DNA from: Raffaelea ambrosiae
Taxonomy: Eukaryota; Ascomycota; Sordariomycetes; Ophiostomatales; Ophiostomataceae
Reading direction: 5' to 3'
DNA: 64,000 nucleotides
Assembly (NCBI GenBank): GCA_002778195.1
Contig: PCDI01000004.1
Span: forward strand, 196,074-260,073
The position numbers were made by a program, and so were the translations under genes. This document shows, piece by piece, positions 42,934-51,757 of the stretch; position 1 is the stretch's first letter, and every line of letters starts with the position of its first letter. A model generated the notes under the pieces. That model did no database searches, was not told where the DNA came from, and saw only the letters and a list, made by a program, of their open reading frames with translations.

Positions 42934-44295
42934 ATGACCAAGGTCGAGCTCGCAGCTGCCGAGGCTGCTCAGCAGAACGGCACTTCGCCTGCAGCTAAGA
43001 AGCCAGCACGGGGCTTCGGCACGCTGGCCGTGCATGCCGGCTCGCCACACGACCCGTCCACCGGTGCCGTGATCGAGCCCATTAGCCTGTCGACGACGTA
43101 TGCCCAGACGGCGGTGGGCCAGCCCGTGGGCATCTACGAGTACAGCCGCAGCAGCAACCCGAACCGGGACAACTTCGAGAAGGCCGTGGCGGCGCTGGAG
43201 CACGCCCGGTATGCGCTGGCCTTCAGCTCAGGCAGCGCGGCCACGGCCACGATCCTGCAGGCCTTGGCGACGAGCAACATCGGCACGCCCGTCCAGGTGT
43301 CGGGCGATGGGCCGACCTCTGCTTCTGCTGCTGCTGCTGCTGCTGCTCCCGCACCGGCAGGACCCTACCATGTCATCTCCATCTCGGACGTGTACGGCGG
43401 CACCCACCGCTACTTCACCAAGGTGGCCCACGCCCACAACATCGAGGTCTCGTTCACGCCGGCCATTGAGGACGAGATCGCCAGCCACATCCGCCCGGGC
43501 GTCACGCGCCTGGTCTGGATCGAGACGCCGTCCAACCCGACGCTGCGCCTCGTCGACATTGCCGCCGTCGTGCGCGTCGCCCACGCCCACAACATCCTCG
43601 TCGTCGTCGACAACACCTTCCTCAGCCCCTACGTCCAGAATCCGCTCGACCACGGCGCCGACGTCGTCGTCCACAGCGTCACCAAGTACATCAACGGCCA
43701 CAGCGACGTCGTCATGGGCGTTGCCGCCGTCAACCGCGAGGACATCCGCGAGAAGCTGGCGTTCCTGCAAAACGCCGGCGGCGCCGTCCCCTCCGCCTTT
43801 GACAGCTGGCTCGCCCACCGCGGCCTCAAGACGCTGCACCTGCGCGCCCGCGCTGCCTCGTCCAATGCCCAGCAGCTCGCCGAGGCCCTCGAGGCCCGCC
43901 CCCAGCTGGCCCGCGGCATCAACTACCCCGGGCTCGCCTCCCACCCCCAGCGCGCCGTCGCTCTGCGCCAGCACCGCGACGGCCTCGGCGGCGGCATGCT
44001 GTCGTTCCGCGTCACGGCCGGTGCGGCGGCCGCGCAGCGCTTCTGCCAGCTGACACAGTTGTTCACCCTGGCCGAGTCGCTGGGCGGCGTCGAGTCTCTC
44101 GTCGAGATCCCGAGCAGCATGACCCATGCAGGCATCCCCAAGGAATACCGCGAGGCCATTGGCGTGTACGACGACCTTGTGCGCGTCAGCTGCGGCATCG
44201 AGGAGGGTGACGACCTCGTGGCTGATGTGCTGCAGGCTCTGGAGCAGGCGACCGCCGAGACCGCCACCACCACTGGCAACGGCGTCGTTCATTGA
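42934..44295 (+). CDS. CYS3: Cystathionine gamma-lyase (PLP-dependent, transsulfuration)
   Basis: A single exon of 453 residues; the start is ATCATGACC after a C/T-rich leader. The Cys/Met-metabolism PLP fold runs from FGTLAVHAGSPHD to the end. The PLP Schiff-base Lys251 lies in HSVTKYINGHSD, Asp226 in VVVDNTFLSPY contacts the pyridine nitrogen, and the phosphate-site YSRSSNPNR is at 70-78. ETPSNPTLRLVDI and ESLGGVESLVEIPSSMTH are also typical. The enzyme cleaves cystathionine to cysteine, 2-oxobutyrate and ammonia. A Ser/Ala/Pro-rich insert of about 25 residues at 120-144 (GCT/GCA runs) is absent from the usual ~400-residue fungal enzymes and sits before VISISDVYGGTHRYF. Cystathionine beta-lyase or gamma-synthase are the nearest alternatives. 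Confidence 0.9.
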   Translation: MTKVELAAAEAAQQNGTSPAAKKPARGFGTLAVHAGSPHDPSTGAVIEPISLSTTYAQTAVGQPVGIYEYSRSSNPNRDNFEKAVAALEHARYALAFSSGSAATATILQALATSNIGTPVQVSGDGPTSASAAAAAAAPAPAGPYHVISISDVYGGTHRYFTKVAHAHNIEVSFTPAIEDEIASHIRPGVTRLVWIETPSNPTLRLVDIAAVVRVAHAHNILVVVDNTFLSPYVQNPLDHGADVVVHSVTKYINGHSDVVMGVAAVNREDIREKLAFLQNAGGAVPSAFDSWLAHRGLKTLHLRARAASSNAQQLAEALEARPQLARGINYPGLASHPQRAVALRQHRDGLGGGMLSFRVTAGAAAAQRFCQLTQLFTLAESLGGVESLVEIPSSMTHAGIPKEYREAIGVYDDLVRVSCGIEEGDDLVADVLQALEQATAETATTTGNGVVH

Positions 44296-44928
44296 GGACA
44301 TTGACAAGAAGGACTTTGCAAGAAAGGGGTCTCGTGGATTCTATTCCCTTCTCGATTGCCTACAAGCCATAAAGCAGGCCTTGTTTATATTGATATCCAT
44401 ATCCATGTGCTCGGCTACTTTTTGCTATGATTTCCTATAATTTCCTTTTATTTTATTTTTTCTTTCGGCGTAACATATTAGCTTGTATGCGGTTCATACA
44501 AGAAACAACGACAGAAGAGTCTCAAGGATGTCAATAACGACTAATGCTTAGACCCCCCCCAAAAAAGAAACTCTAGAGAATTAGACTTAGACAGATTTTC
44601 AACATTGTATCTGTTCTTTAGTTCTCGCGAAATAGCTCGCTTCATTTGGAAACTGTTCCCTCCAGAGGCTCTAAAATACGCTTGTTCCAAATGCTTGTTC
44701 ATTCAAAAATAAGAAGGAAAAAAAGTGAGAAAAATGGTAGTCTATGAATAACCCCATGCCATAACATTATACCCCCAAACCCTTGTACATAGTATGAACG
44801 TAAACAAATCCACTTTTTTTCTTCCCCGTTACAAGTCGCTTTTTCTTCACGTGGTCAACACCCCATGACCCCAAACAAATACATCCAAAGTACTCCGGTT
44901 ATGGTTCATTCGCTCGCTCTCCCCCTGA
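44296..44928. other. Convergent 3' spacer between CYS3 and ZPR1
   Basis: 633 bp, AT-rich. No gene or RNA recognised. Confidence 0.55.
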
Positions 44929-46563
44929 TCACTGCCTGTCCGCATCTGCACTGCTGGCTGCCTCTGTGCCAGTCTTGGCCTCGGCCTCGGCCTCCTGCTT
45001 GGGCTGACCCTCGTAGTTCTCCGTCTTCATGTCCTTGAGCCCAAGCTCCTCCTCCTCCTCGTCCGTTCGGTCGTATTCGTTGACCGTCATCTGGCTGTCG
45101 GGCTCCCGCGGGTCGTCCGCCAAACTCTGCACGTACGAGCTCGCCAGCGGGTCCTCCAACACCACGGAAAACTCCCGCTTGCCGGCAATCGCCTCGTCCA
45201 GGCCGGCAAAGAAGGCGTCCCACTGCGTCCGGTCGTTGCTCGACAGCGAGTCACCGCCGTCCTGGGCAGCCTTGCCAGCAGTATCTGTTTGGAAGATCTG
45301 GTTGTGCAGGTCCTCGCGCACCTGCGTCAGCAGACCCTCGACAGTCGTGAAGCGGCCGCCGAGCGTGCCCGGGTTGACAGACAGGTTGAGCTCTGGACAT
45401 GCGAGAGCGCAGCTCTCGCTCTTGAGGATGTCACGGGCGAGATCCTCGGCGTTCTTGACTTTCACGGTAATGCGCTTGCCCTTCTCGGGGATCGCGCCGC
45501 CCGTCTTGACGTCGTTGGACTTGTAGCCGCAGTGGTCGCACAGTGTGTTCATCAGGACCACCTGCTTGAAGTGCGGGATGTCGACCATCTTCATGTGCGT
45601 CACGCACGGGTGCATGCAGCCCGGACAGCTGGCCGGGAACGTGTAGATCTCGTCGGGAATAATGTTGTCACCCTCATCCAGGCGGCCCTGGCCACCGAGA
45701 GGGATGACACCGTCGGAGCCGGAGGTGGCTCCCGTGGCGAGACCCGTAGAAGAGGTGGTGGCGCCACCAGCTGTTGTTGCGGCACCCCCTTCGGTGTCGA
45801 CAAGGCCGAGCGCAGCATTCTGCTCCGCGGACCGCGCATACTCGCGCTTCTCCCACTGGCCGACACCATCATGCAGGTCCGGTGCAATCCAGCTGTTGCC
45901 AGCCGGATCATCGAGGCTGAAGCGGAAGGGGAACGACTCACCGGCCAGCATAGCTCTGGCCTTGGCAATAATCTCGGCGATCTGCGCGTGCATCTCTGGG
46001 TGCTGCTCCTTGCGCACGTCCTGGTCCATCTCCAGATCAGCGACGAAGTCGCGCAGCAGGCCCTCGACATTGCTGAGCTGGCCCCGGCCCGCCGGGATCT
46101 CGACGTCGAGCTCAATGAACTTGGCCGTGGCCGAGTCGGCCTTGACGACCTGGCGCGAGAAGTCGTCAATGTCCGTGAGCCGCAGCTCGTAGTGAGTGCC
46201 GCGCGGCTGGACTGAACCGGCGGCCTGAATCTCGTTGTTGTGGAAGCCACAGTTGTCGCAGGAAAAGGACATGATAATGACTTCGCGGAAGTAGGGAATG
46301 CGGGTTAAGAGAAGACGTGTAGTGCCCTGGGGAGAAGACGTGTTAGTGGTGGGGTTGCTGTAGGATGGTCTGAACGAACTCCGGGAACTTACATTTTGAT
46401 GGCAGTTCATGCATAGAGACTCGATCTCCTCGACGACACGTCCGTCGTCGTTCTGGTCGGCGCCATCCTCAGCAGTCGCAGGCGCAACTTGCTCGGCCTG
46501 GTGGCCGATGTTGCTGAAGATCTGGTCGCCAGAGATGTTCTTGACTTCCTCCGGGGGAGACAT
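44929..46563 (-). CDS. ZPR1: Zinc-finger protein Zpr1
   Basis: Exons 46393-46563 and 44929-46326 encode 522 residues. The 66-nt intron is in frame and stop-free. Two ZPR1 modules are visible. Module 1 has a C-X2-C-X25-C-X2-C finger (Cys 51, 54, 80, 83) completed only by splicing CMNCHQN to GTTRLLLTRIPYFREV. Module 2 has CPGCMHPCVTHMK ... LCDHCGYKSND. Each finger is followed by a double-psi-like A/B domain (GTHYELRLTDIDDFSRQVVK and GKRITVKVKNAEDLARDILK). Zpr1 is an eEF1A-binding chaperone shuttling between cytoplasm and nucleus and is essential in yeast. The linker has a poly-Thr/Ala/Gly insert, and the tail is acidic. Confidence 0.95.
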   Translation of the reverse strand: MSPPEEVKNISGDQIFSNIGHQAEQVAPATAEDGADQNDDGRVVEEIESLCMNCHQNVSSRSSFRPSYSNPTTNTSSPQGTTRLLLTRIPYFREVIIMSFSCDNCGFHNNEIQAAGSVQPRGTHYELRLTDIDDFSRQVVKADSATAKFIELDVEIPAGRGQLSNVEGLLRDFVADLEMDQDVRKEQHPEMHAQIAEIIAKARAMLAGESFPFRFSLDDPAGNSWIAPDLHDGVGQWEKREYARSAEQNAALGLVDTEGGAATTAGGATTSSTGLATGATSGSDGVIPLGGQGRLDEGDNIIPDEIYTFPASCPGCMHPCVTHMKMVDIPHFKQVVLMNTLCDHCGYKSNDVKTGGAIPEKGKRITVKVKNAEDLARDILKSESCALACPELNLSVNPGTLGGRFTTVEGLLTQVREDLHNQIFQTDTAGKAAQDGGDSLSSNDRTQWDAFFAGLDEAIAGKREFSVVLEDPLASSYVQSLADDPREPDSQMTVNEYDRTDEEEEELGLKDMKTENYEGQPKQEAEAEAKTGTEAASSADADRQ

Positions 46564-47107
46564 GGCTGTGGTGTGAGGTAATTGGTACTGTTGTTCGTTT
46601 GTTTGTTCGTTTGCGACTGATAAACTCCTGTGTTTGTCGTTGGGTGCGTGTTCTTTTCGTGATCTCGTCTTGACAGTTTCGTCGCTCTTTTTTCAGTGAC
46701 GTTGATTTGCAATCTTTCTTATCGGCTCTCTCTCTCAAAAAAAAATCTTTTGGAGGGGTTCAGTGATAAGTAATTCTGCATGCTAGGTGGGGCTCTAGGC
46801 ATGGCAGGCAGGATTTGCCGTTAATAAAGGGCGAAACGGCAGGTCGCATCACTGAGTCATCCAGGATTTTGGGTCATTCCCGAAGCTTCGAGGCCTTAGT
46901 GGCGGCCACTGGGAGGCTCTAGCGGCTTTGGGAAAGTGCTGTATCCGTCAGCGGTGCAGTAAAGCCGCCCGTAGGCGAACCACACAGCCAGCCTTGCGCC
47001 AAAATCCCGGGAAAGCGCTCCAAAGCGGTATACCAGCAAATACGACAACCACAAGATGCTTGTAAGTGTCAAACACGATCTTCTGCCTTCTGGGTCCGCG
47101 TCTGTTT
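46564..47107. promoter_or_regulatory. ZPR1 upstream region
   Basis: 544 bp between the ZPR1 start and the stop of the Rpr2-type gene, both on the minus strand. It contains a TGAGTCA heptamer (46853-46859). Nothing else recognised. Confidence 0.4.
46853..46859. promoter_or_regulatory. TGAGTCA, Gcn4/CPC1-type site candidate
   Basis: A perfect palindromic TGASTCA core with a following T (CTGAGTCAT), 290 bp upstream of the ZPR1 start. A 7-mer of this kind is expected by chance several times in 64 kb, so this is only a candidate for amino-acid-starvation control. Confidence 0.25.
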
Positions 47108-47812
47108 TCACTTTTTGCGGAAGTCGTTGAAAGTCAGGCCCAGGCCTACAGAAGAGCCGCCAGAGGAACGGCTCTTGTCCAGCATGGCCAGGAGGCCCGC
47201 CTTTCTGTTCTTGGCCCGCTTCTTGCTATTTGCATTGGCTGAGAGAGAAGCTGTGGTATTTTCAGCAGCCGTCGCGGAGCCTGACCCTGATCCTGCTGCT
47301 GCTGCTGCATATTTGCCCGAGGCTGCCTTGGGATCGCACGCCTTGTCCGCAGCCGCAGCTTTCTTCCTGTTCTTTGGGAGCGGCGCTGGCGGCGGTAGAG
47401 CAATGCGGGTGTCTCTTCCACAGCACCCGCAACGGATGACCTTCTGAATTCCAGTCCGTTGCCGCAGGGCTCGAGCCGCAGCCGTTGCCTGTGCGCTTGA
47501 AGCAGCGTCTTTCTCGATCTTGGTGTCCCGGTGTTTCGCCGACTTCTTCGTCTTGTCCAGCCGGCGTGCTGTCTGAATCTCTATGGTCGTTCCATCCAGT
47601 CCAGGAACCATTATGTGACCACAGCAAGTGCACACGTGCTGTCGCTGCACGTCTGTCAGGACGGGCGTCACTTCCACGTTGTGCTGCTGCTGCTGGACTG
47701 AGAGTTCGGTGCGTCGGCTCATCAGGTATGCCGACGTCTCTGGCGCCGACTGGCGCAGCAGATGAGCTGCATCCGTCAGAAAGCTCAGCTGCGCTGGAGT
47801 ATTGGCAGCCAT
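47108..47812 (-). CDS. Rpr2/Rpp21/Snm1-type RNase P/MRP subunit
   Basis: A single exon of 234 residues. The N-terminal helix LSFLTDAAHLLRQSAPETSAYLMSRR is the conserved Rpr2 helix pair. It is followed by a zinc ribbon built from HVCTCCGHIMVPG and RCGCCGRDTRI, two CX2C pairs about 70 residues apart. The segment between them and the C-terminal half are basic, Lys/Ala-rich and disordered. The family contributes a protein subunit to RNase P (tRNA 5' maturation) or RNase MRP (rRNA processing). The sequence does not decide between Rpr2 and Snm1, although the long basic C terminus slightly favours Snm1-like. A CA-repeat microsatellite begins 40 nt upstream of the start codon. Confidence 0.82.
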   Translation of the reverse strand: MAANTPAQLSFLTDAAHLLRQSAPETSAYLMSRRTELSVQQQQHNVEVTPVLTDVQRQHVCTCCGHIMVPGLDGTTIEIQTARRLDKTKKSAKHRDTKIEKDAASSAQATAAARALRQRTGIQKVIRCGCCGRDTRIALPPPAPLPKNRKKAAAADKACDPKAASGKYAAAAAGSGSGSATAAENTTASLSANANSKKRAKNRKAGLLAMLDKSRSSGGSSVGLGLTFNDFRKK

Positions 47813-47862
47813 GCTGGGGCGTCACGCGGATACGAACGACATAAAGATGTGGTGCGTGTGTG

Positions 47863-47906
<44 letters not shown>

Positions 47907-48347
47907 TGTTTGCGTGCACGGGTGAGTGGATGGATCCTATCTTTTTTTTTTATTGTGCCGCGATAAGATAGCCTCCAATAAAATTCCCTTTGCATTCGTA
48001 GTGGTCGATGGGCTTGGGCTAGTGGCGTCCAGCGCCACGTTGGTTGGCGCACAAGCGCGCTGCCAGCTGATCCACCCAGCGGCCAGCATTTTAGGTTCAC
48101 CATTTCTCGAACTTTTTTGTTCCCCGTGGTTCTTCCACGTCTCTCTTCATTCTCGCCATCTCTCCTCGCCACTGTGGGCCAGGCCTCTCGGACAACAGAA
48201 ACACTCGAGCCTACTATCGAACTGCTTGTATTCGATCGAAGGCAGCGTCAAGTCCTATCGACTGGCTGGCCAACACGTCTTAAAAGCGGGCAGCTCGCTT
48301 TGTTCGCGATAACGAAAGTCTTCGCATACGAACAGAAACCTGCAACC
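47813..48347. promoter_or_regulatory. Divergent promoter between the Rpr2-type gene and SPT2
   Basis: 535 bp. It contains the GT microsatellite at 47852-47912 and a C/T-rich leader before SPT2. No other element is recognised. Confidence 0.4.
47852..47912. repeat. GT/CA microsatellite in the leader of the Rpr2-type gene
   Basis: About 60 bp of (GT)n on the plus strand with GC and TA interruptions. It reads (CA)n in the sense of the minus-strand gene whose ATG is 40 nt away. Confidence 0.92.
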
Positions 48348-49856
48348 ATGGTGAGTCCGCTCGTGTTCCCTCTCCCCTCCCGTCTATGCCCAACCCCGCC
48401 CTCTTGGTGCCAGCTTCCCCCTACCCCCTTGCTAACATATGCTCTCCCGTCTCAACAGATCGGTGACCTGCTCGCCCAGATCAGCGGCGAGTCTGCCCCC
48501 AAAGCAGTCACGCCGAGTCCGCTACAGGCTTTGAAGCGCAAGGCTGATGGCGACCTGCCGCGCGATACGGCCGCGTCAAAGACAGCACGTACCGTTCCCA
48601 TCAACGGCAGAAACGGGTCCGGTATCTCCATCACGCCGACCTCGGCACCATCCCGCAGCCAGCTGGAAGCGCGCCCGAAGCCGCTGTCTTCACATGCTGG
48701 CGCCAACAAGAACAACGGCACCGGCACTTCGTCGACGACCTCTGGTGCAGCCCAGTCAGGCGGAAACCTCCACAGACCCTCTACAACATCCTCCTCCTCC
48801 TATCAGTCATCACGGCCGGGTAGCTCCGGCCGCGGTCAGACTTCTCGGCCATCCTCCGACCGGCCGGGCGCTCGGCCATCTCTCTCATCCGCGAGCCGCC
48901 ATGCGGCGTCGTCAACTTCCGCCTCGGCCGCTGCCACAACATCTTCCTCTGCATCACGAGTGCCGCCCAAGAAGGGATCATACCTCGAAATCATGGAGCG
49001 TGCCAAGGCCGCCCAGGCAGCCATGGGCCAGGTTGGCAAGATCCAACACAAACCCTTGGAGAAGGGCACCACCAAGCGCGACCGCATGATCCAAAAGGCG
49101 GAGGAAGCGCGCGCAGCAAAAAAGGCAGGGACATCACGGCCCACTAACGGTAGCCGTCCAAGAGTAGGAGAATCGGCCCGTCCATTGGGAAGCTCGAGCA
49201 AGTTATCCGTAGCGGGGGCTGCTTCTCGTAATGGAGCTAACGGGCGGGGTAGCACCAGTGGCGCCTCAAAGTCTGGTTCGAATACGGCACGACGAAAGAG
49301 TGCCGCGGCTGCCAAAGAGGAGGAGAAGCGACCCAAGAAGGCTGCCACGGCCACGACGGGCTACCAGGGCACAGCTCGGCCGCGACCGTCGTCGTCGTCT
49401 TCGGCTGCAGGTGCCAACGGTTCCGGCGGTCTGAGCGGAGCCGGTCGTTCTGACAGGAGCCGGGGTCTGGACCGCCCGCGGATACCCTTTGGCGGTGGCC
49501 GCCGGTCGCGCTATGACGAAGAGGAAGACGAGATGGACGACTTCATCGAGTACGACGACGAAGAAGAGGAGGTGGCACAGGTGGCACCCAGCTTCTATGC
49601 CCGGCAGACGGCAACAACCAGCCGAAGCCGGTGGGGCCCCGACTATGACGATGACGATGACGATGACGGCGGCTATGGCTACGAGGATGATTCGGACGAC
49701 ATGGAGGCCGGCTTAACGGATATTGATGAGGAGGAGCGCAAGGCTGAACGGGTCGCACGGCGGGAAGATGCCGAGCAGGAGGCGCTGGAGCGGCGTCTTA
49801 AGCTGGAGAAGGAGGCTCGGAAGCGGCAGCTGCAGCAGGGGAGTCATCGTCGGTAA
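48348..49856 (+). CDS. SPT2: SPT2 chromatin protein
   Basis: The coding part of exon 1 is only the ATG (48348-48350). A 108-nt intron (GTGAGT ... CAACAG) follows, and exon 2 (48459-49856) supplies IGDLLAQISG onward, for 466 residues. The N terminus MIGDLLAQISG is the conserved SPT2 start and is reached only through this splice. The central region is Ser/Arg/Ala-rich, with a conserved SYLEIMERAKAAQAA block at about 210-245. The C-terminal SPT2 domain has RRSRYDEEEDEMDDFIEYDD, DMEAGLTDIDEEE and a final highly charged helix (RVARREDAEQEALERRLKLE). SPT2 binds histones H3-H4 and supports nucleosome maintenance during transcription. The gene is divergent from the Rpr2-type gene. Confidence 0.9.
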   Translation: MVSPLVFPLPSRLCPTPPSWCQLPPTPLLTYALPSQQIGDLLAQISGESAPKAVTPSPLQALKRKADGDLPRDTAASKTARTVPINGRNGSGISITPTSAPSRSQLEARPKPLSSHAGANKNNGTGTSSTTSGAAQSGGNLHRPSTTSSSSYQSSRPGSSGRGQTSRPSSDRPGARPSLSSASRHAASSTSASAAATTSSSASRVPPKKGSYLEIMERAKAAQAAMGQVGKIQHKPLEKGTTKRDRMIQKAEEARAAKKAGTSRPTNGSRPRVGESARPLGSSSKLSVAGAASRNGANGRGSTSGASKSGSNTARRKSAAAAKEEEKRPKKAATATTGYQGTARPRPSSSSSAAGANGSGGLSGAGRSDRSRGLDRPRIPFGGGRRSRYDEEEDEMDDFIEYDDEEEEVAQVAPSFYARQTATTSRSRWGPDYDDDDDDDGGYGYEDDSDDMEAGLTDIDEEERKAERVARREDAEQEALERRLKLEKEARKRQLQQGSHRR

Positions 49857-50769
49857 GCGAGGGATCTTGGCTTTGTCGAGCTGGAACAAATTGGGGCAAC
49901 ATACATTATGGGGCAACCCAGGGGCAACCGCTACCAGACTGAGGGATCGCCGTCATCGAAAGGCCGATCTAGACGACCTGATTCGACTCGAGTCGAGTTG
50001 GGACATTCTTTTGTCTTTTCTCTTTTCTTCTATCTCTCTTTTTTGCGTGTGCCTATGGAGTCACAGGGATGCTGTGATCTCCGTCACTTTCATATATCCG
50101 TAATGGTTTGCTTTTGGATACACGGGTTTGTGCAGCGCGTTGTAACTAGCATTCTCTCAGAGCGTTACATAGCATCAAAGCGTCTTTTTCTTTTCTCGTG
50201 CAAAGACATTGTTATCTCGACCATACGCACTCCACGACAGAAGTCTGCGGGCTGATTCCAAACACAAGATACAGCATTACAAGTGGCATGTATTAAAATA
50301 CCGTGTAGACCACTCCCTTCCCTTTATGAGAGTGACAGGAATATATGGCCGCCCCCCCAAACGCCTTTCTAAGCAGCACAACCCTTCAAGCCGTCAACCA
50401 GAATATACAGATGAAAGAGACATAAGAAACAAATACAAGATATATCGTGGGAAACAGGTACAACGTCATAGGCCAAGACCCATCGTAACGCCAGAACAAA
50501 GGGGAATCTTGCAACATAGCAGCCACCTCGAAAAGATCAGACGGACAGTCCAACTCGACCTCCACACCCCCCAAACAGAACAAAAAGAAGCTGAGACCAG
50601 GGAAGGGAGGTCAGATATAAAGCCGGCCAAACTTTGGCGGTGGGAGGAGAAGAAGAACAAGCAAAAAAGAAAGCGCAAGTACGCGGGTGTATATATGGGC
50701 ATTGGCCAGGTCGCCCCCAACAAAGCCGCATGTTTATCCCAGTCGCTCTCGGGAGAGCGGAAGAGGTCT
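49857..50769. other. Convergent 3' spacer between SPT2 and the glutaredoxin gene
   Basis: 913 bp. The longest frame (50209 onward) is mainly antisense to the glutaredoxin and is not considered a gene. AT-rich, no RNA gene recognised. Confidence 0.5.
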
Positions 50770-51688
50770 TTACACTACCGCAGCACCCGCTGCCGGACCA
50801 GCAGCAGGTGCAGACGACAAACGCTCTTTCATGTCGACCAGCTTGCCGCCAAGCGACTTGACCTTATCCACCAGCAGCCTGTTGTTATCGAGCTCGGCAA
50901 TGTCGTCACTGCCGCCAATGCTCTTGCCGCCGACGAGGATGTTGGGCACCGTCCTGCGGCCCGTCAGGACGCCCAGCTTGTCCTGCAGCTTCGGACCCAG
51001 CGGATGTATGTCCAGCTCGACGACGAACGGTGGAGGGTCAATGATGTATTTGTCGAGCAGCAGGCCCTTGGCGCGCTTCGAGTATGGGCAGTATGTCTTG
51101 GAAAAAATAATCACTGTCGAAAGGGAGAAAGGAAGGGGGGGGGGGTTCGGTTAGCTGTGTGTGCTAGTAGTATGCAATCTGACACAGAAGCAAAGAGCTG
51201 TGCGTACCTGGTGCTTTCTTGATAATGGTGTTCAGCTCAACATCGACGGCCTGTTCTTCCTCGGTCTCGGCCGCGGGCTTCTCGCCTTCTAGGCCGGTCT
51301 TCTTCTGGCCGCTGGCGGAGCTGCCGACGCCGACCACTTCACTGGGTCGATCTGGCTTGTTGGGCGCCTTGGCGTTGGCCAGGTCTTTGGCCTGCTGCTC
51401 GGCAGCCTTGAGGCGCTCGGCCATCTCGCTGGCCAAACGGGCGTCCTCTTCATCCACATCGCCATCGGCGTCCAGGTCAACCGGCGGAGCCTTATCCTTC
51501 CTCCCGCCGCCGCCGGCCGCGCCACCGCGTCCTGACTTGGCGTCGAGTGCGGTCTTGGTCTTGTGGTAGAAGTCTTGGATGGTCTGCTGGTTCGCGGGAT
51601 GCTGCTCGCCGAGGTGGGACGTGTAGACAAGCATGGAGACCGTAAAGATCATGACACCGACGAAGAAGAGCTTGATTCGTCGCGCCAT
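50770..51688 (-). CDS. Membrane-anchored glutaredoxin (Grx6/Grx7-type)
   Basis: Exons 51208-51688 and 50770-51113 (94-nt intron, phase 1) encode 274 residues. Residues 1-5 are basic (MARRI) and 6-24 form a signal-anchor helix. A luminal stalk of about 130 residues rich in Lys, Ala, Asp and Glu follows. The thioredoxin-fold domain starts at VIIFSKTYCPYSKRAKG, with active site CPYS at 169-172, then VVELDIHP, the cis-Pro motif RRTVPNILVGGKSIGGSDD and a helical end. In yeast, type II membrane glutaredoxins with CPYS or CSYS sites (Grx7, Grx6) reside in the Golgi/ER. The short Ala/Pro/Gly tail after the domain is lineage-specific. The family is functionally monothiol. Confidence 0.9.
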
Positions 51689-51716
51689 GGTTGGTGGAGG
51701 ATACGGTACACCGTGT

Positions 51717-51757
51717 ATGTAGTGTATGTATGTGTGTGTGTGTGTGTGTGTGTGTAT
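51717..51757. repeat. GT/CA microsatellite in the glutaredoxin leader
   Basis: (GT)n with TATGTA at its left end. It begins about 29 nt upstream of the glutaredoxin ATG and reads (CA)n in the sense of that gene. Confidence 0.9.

Noticed and set aside
38802..44295. A secondary-metabolite cluster around the Zn2Cys6 regulator
   Set aside because: No synthase, terpene cyclase, P450 or tailoring genes are nearby. Neighbours are RPF2, cystathionine gamma-lyase and ZPR1, which are housekeeping genes.
43228..44307. 359-codon open frame antisense to cystathionine gamma-lyase
   Set aside because: An antisense shadow of a well-supported enzyme gene.
10625..51688. A thiol/metal gene cluster (HMT1-like, CYS3, glutaredoxin)
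   Set aside because: The genes are 30-40 kb apart with unrelated genes between them, so their presence in one window is no evidence of a functional cluster.
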